Below, in pieces: positions 63,805-64,000 of a DNA stretch of 64,000 bases. Within the stretch, counting starts at the first letter, position 1. Each line of letters begins with the position of its first letter. The translations under genes were made by a program, and so were the position numbers. This DNA comes from Ophiobolus disseminans (taxonomy: Eukaryota; Ascomycota; Dothideomycetes; Pleosporales; Phaeosphaeriaceae), in NCBI GenBank assembly GCA_010093685.1, contig MU006234.1, forward strand, positions 301,668 to 365,667, read 5' to 3'. Under the pieces are notes generated by a model, which saw nothing but the letters and a program-made list of their open reading frames with translations, did no database searches and was not told the origin of the DNA.

Positions 63805-64000
63805 ACTAGCACTTAGTAAGACTGCGGCATAGTTGAGAGTGTGCCGTACGCTGTACGGCATGGCTGGAGCAAAAAATGTATGGATCAACCAACCAAATGA
63901 GAATCAGACATTCATCGATAGGAGCTTTGCGTATGTGATTGTCACTTTTCATATCTATTGCCTCCCAACACATCTCTAAGTGTCAGCCGCTGTCTTGTGA

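Overview
The window is from a filamentous ascomycete (Pezizomycotina). It has short GT-AG introns of mostly 45-70 nt, monocistronic genes on both strands, and fungus-specific families: Zn2Cys6 and fungal bZIP regulators, 2EXR proteins, a DUF7514-type protein, and a nucleoside-phosphorylase-like domain of the kind found on fungal NLR proteins. Several families suggest Dothideomycetes, but that is inference. Exon boundaries were read by eye from splice signals, frame and family similarity. Coordinates in gene entries span start to stop codon, and introns are given in the text.

Layout. 1-6.7 kb: a compact accessory group of NAD(P)-binding reductase, Zn2Cys6 regulator, glutathione S-transferase and cytochrome P450, next to a truncated LTR. 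6.7-11.1 kb: gene-poor, with two solo LTRs; one has a perfect 5-bp target duplication and cuts an old reading frame. 11.1-35.9 kb: conserved core: a bZIP, STI1 head-to-head with a tandem-FolB protein, UDP-glucose pyrophosphorylase, a DUF7514-type protein, a giant tricalbin-like lipid-transfer tether, a low-complexity protein, and XLF/Nej1 head-to-head with cactin. 37.6-44.0 kb: a forkhead regulator, a 3.4-kb gene desert and a secreted GH28 exo-polygalacturonase.

44.1-50.4 kb: a 6,240-bp DNA transposon, identified here by 43-bp terminal inverted repeats (40/43 identical by eye) flanked by TA. It carries a pogo/Fot1-type transposase broken by one in-frame TAG, and an intact-looking cargo gene encoding a nucleoside-phosphorylase-like domain fused to a membrane/coiled-coil tail. 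The cargo is itself bracketed by an internal inverted repeat. This is the most unusual locus in the window.

50.4-64 kb: a frameshifted 2EXR-like pseudogene, an uncharacterised membrane-anchored protein, a double-RING protein converging on a 2EXR protein, a small protein, and a tandem pair of diverged paralogues of an unnamed family.

Many genes also share a composition pattern: the coding strand is C-rich early and turns sharply G-rich near the stop codon. No rRNA, CRISPR or convincing tRNA was seen.
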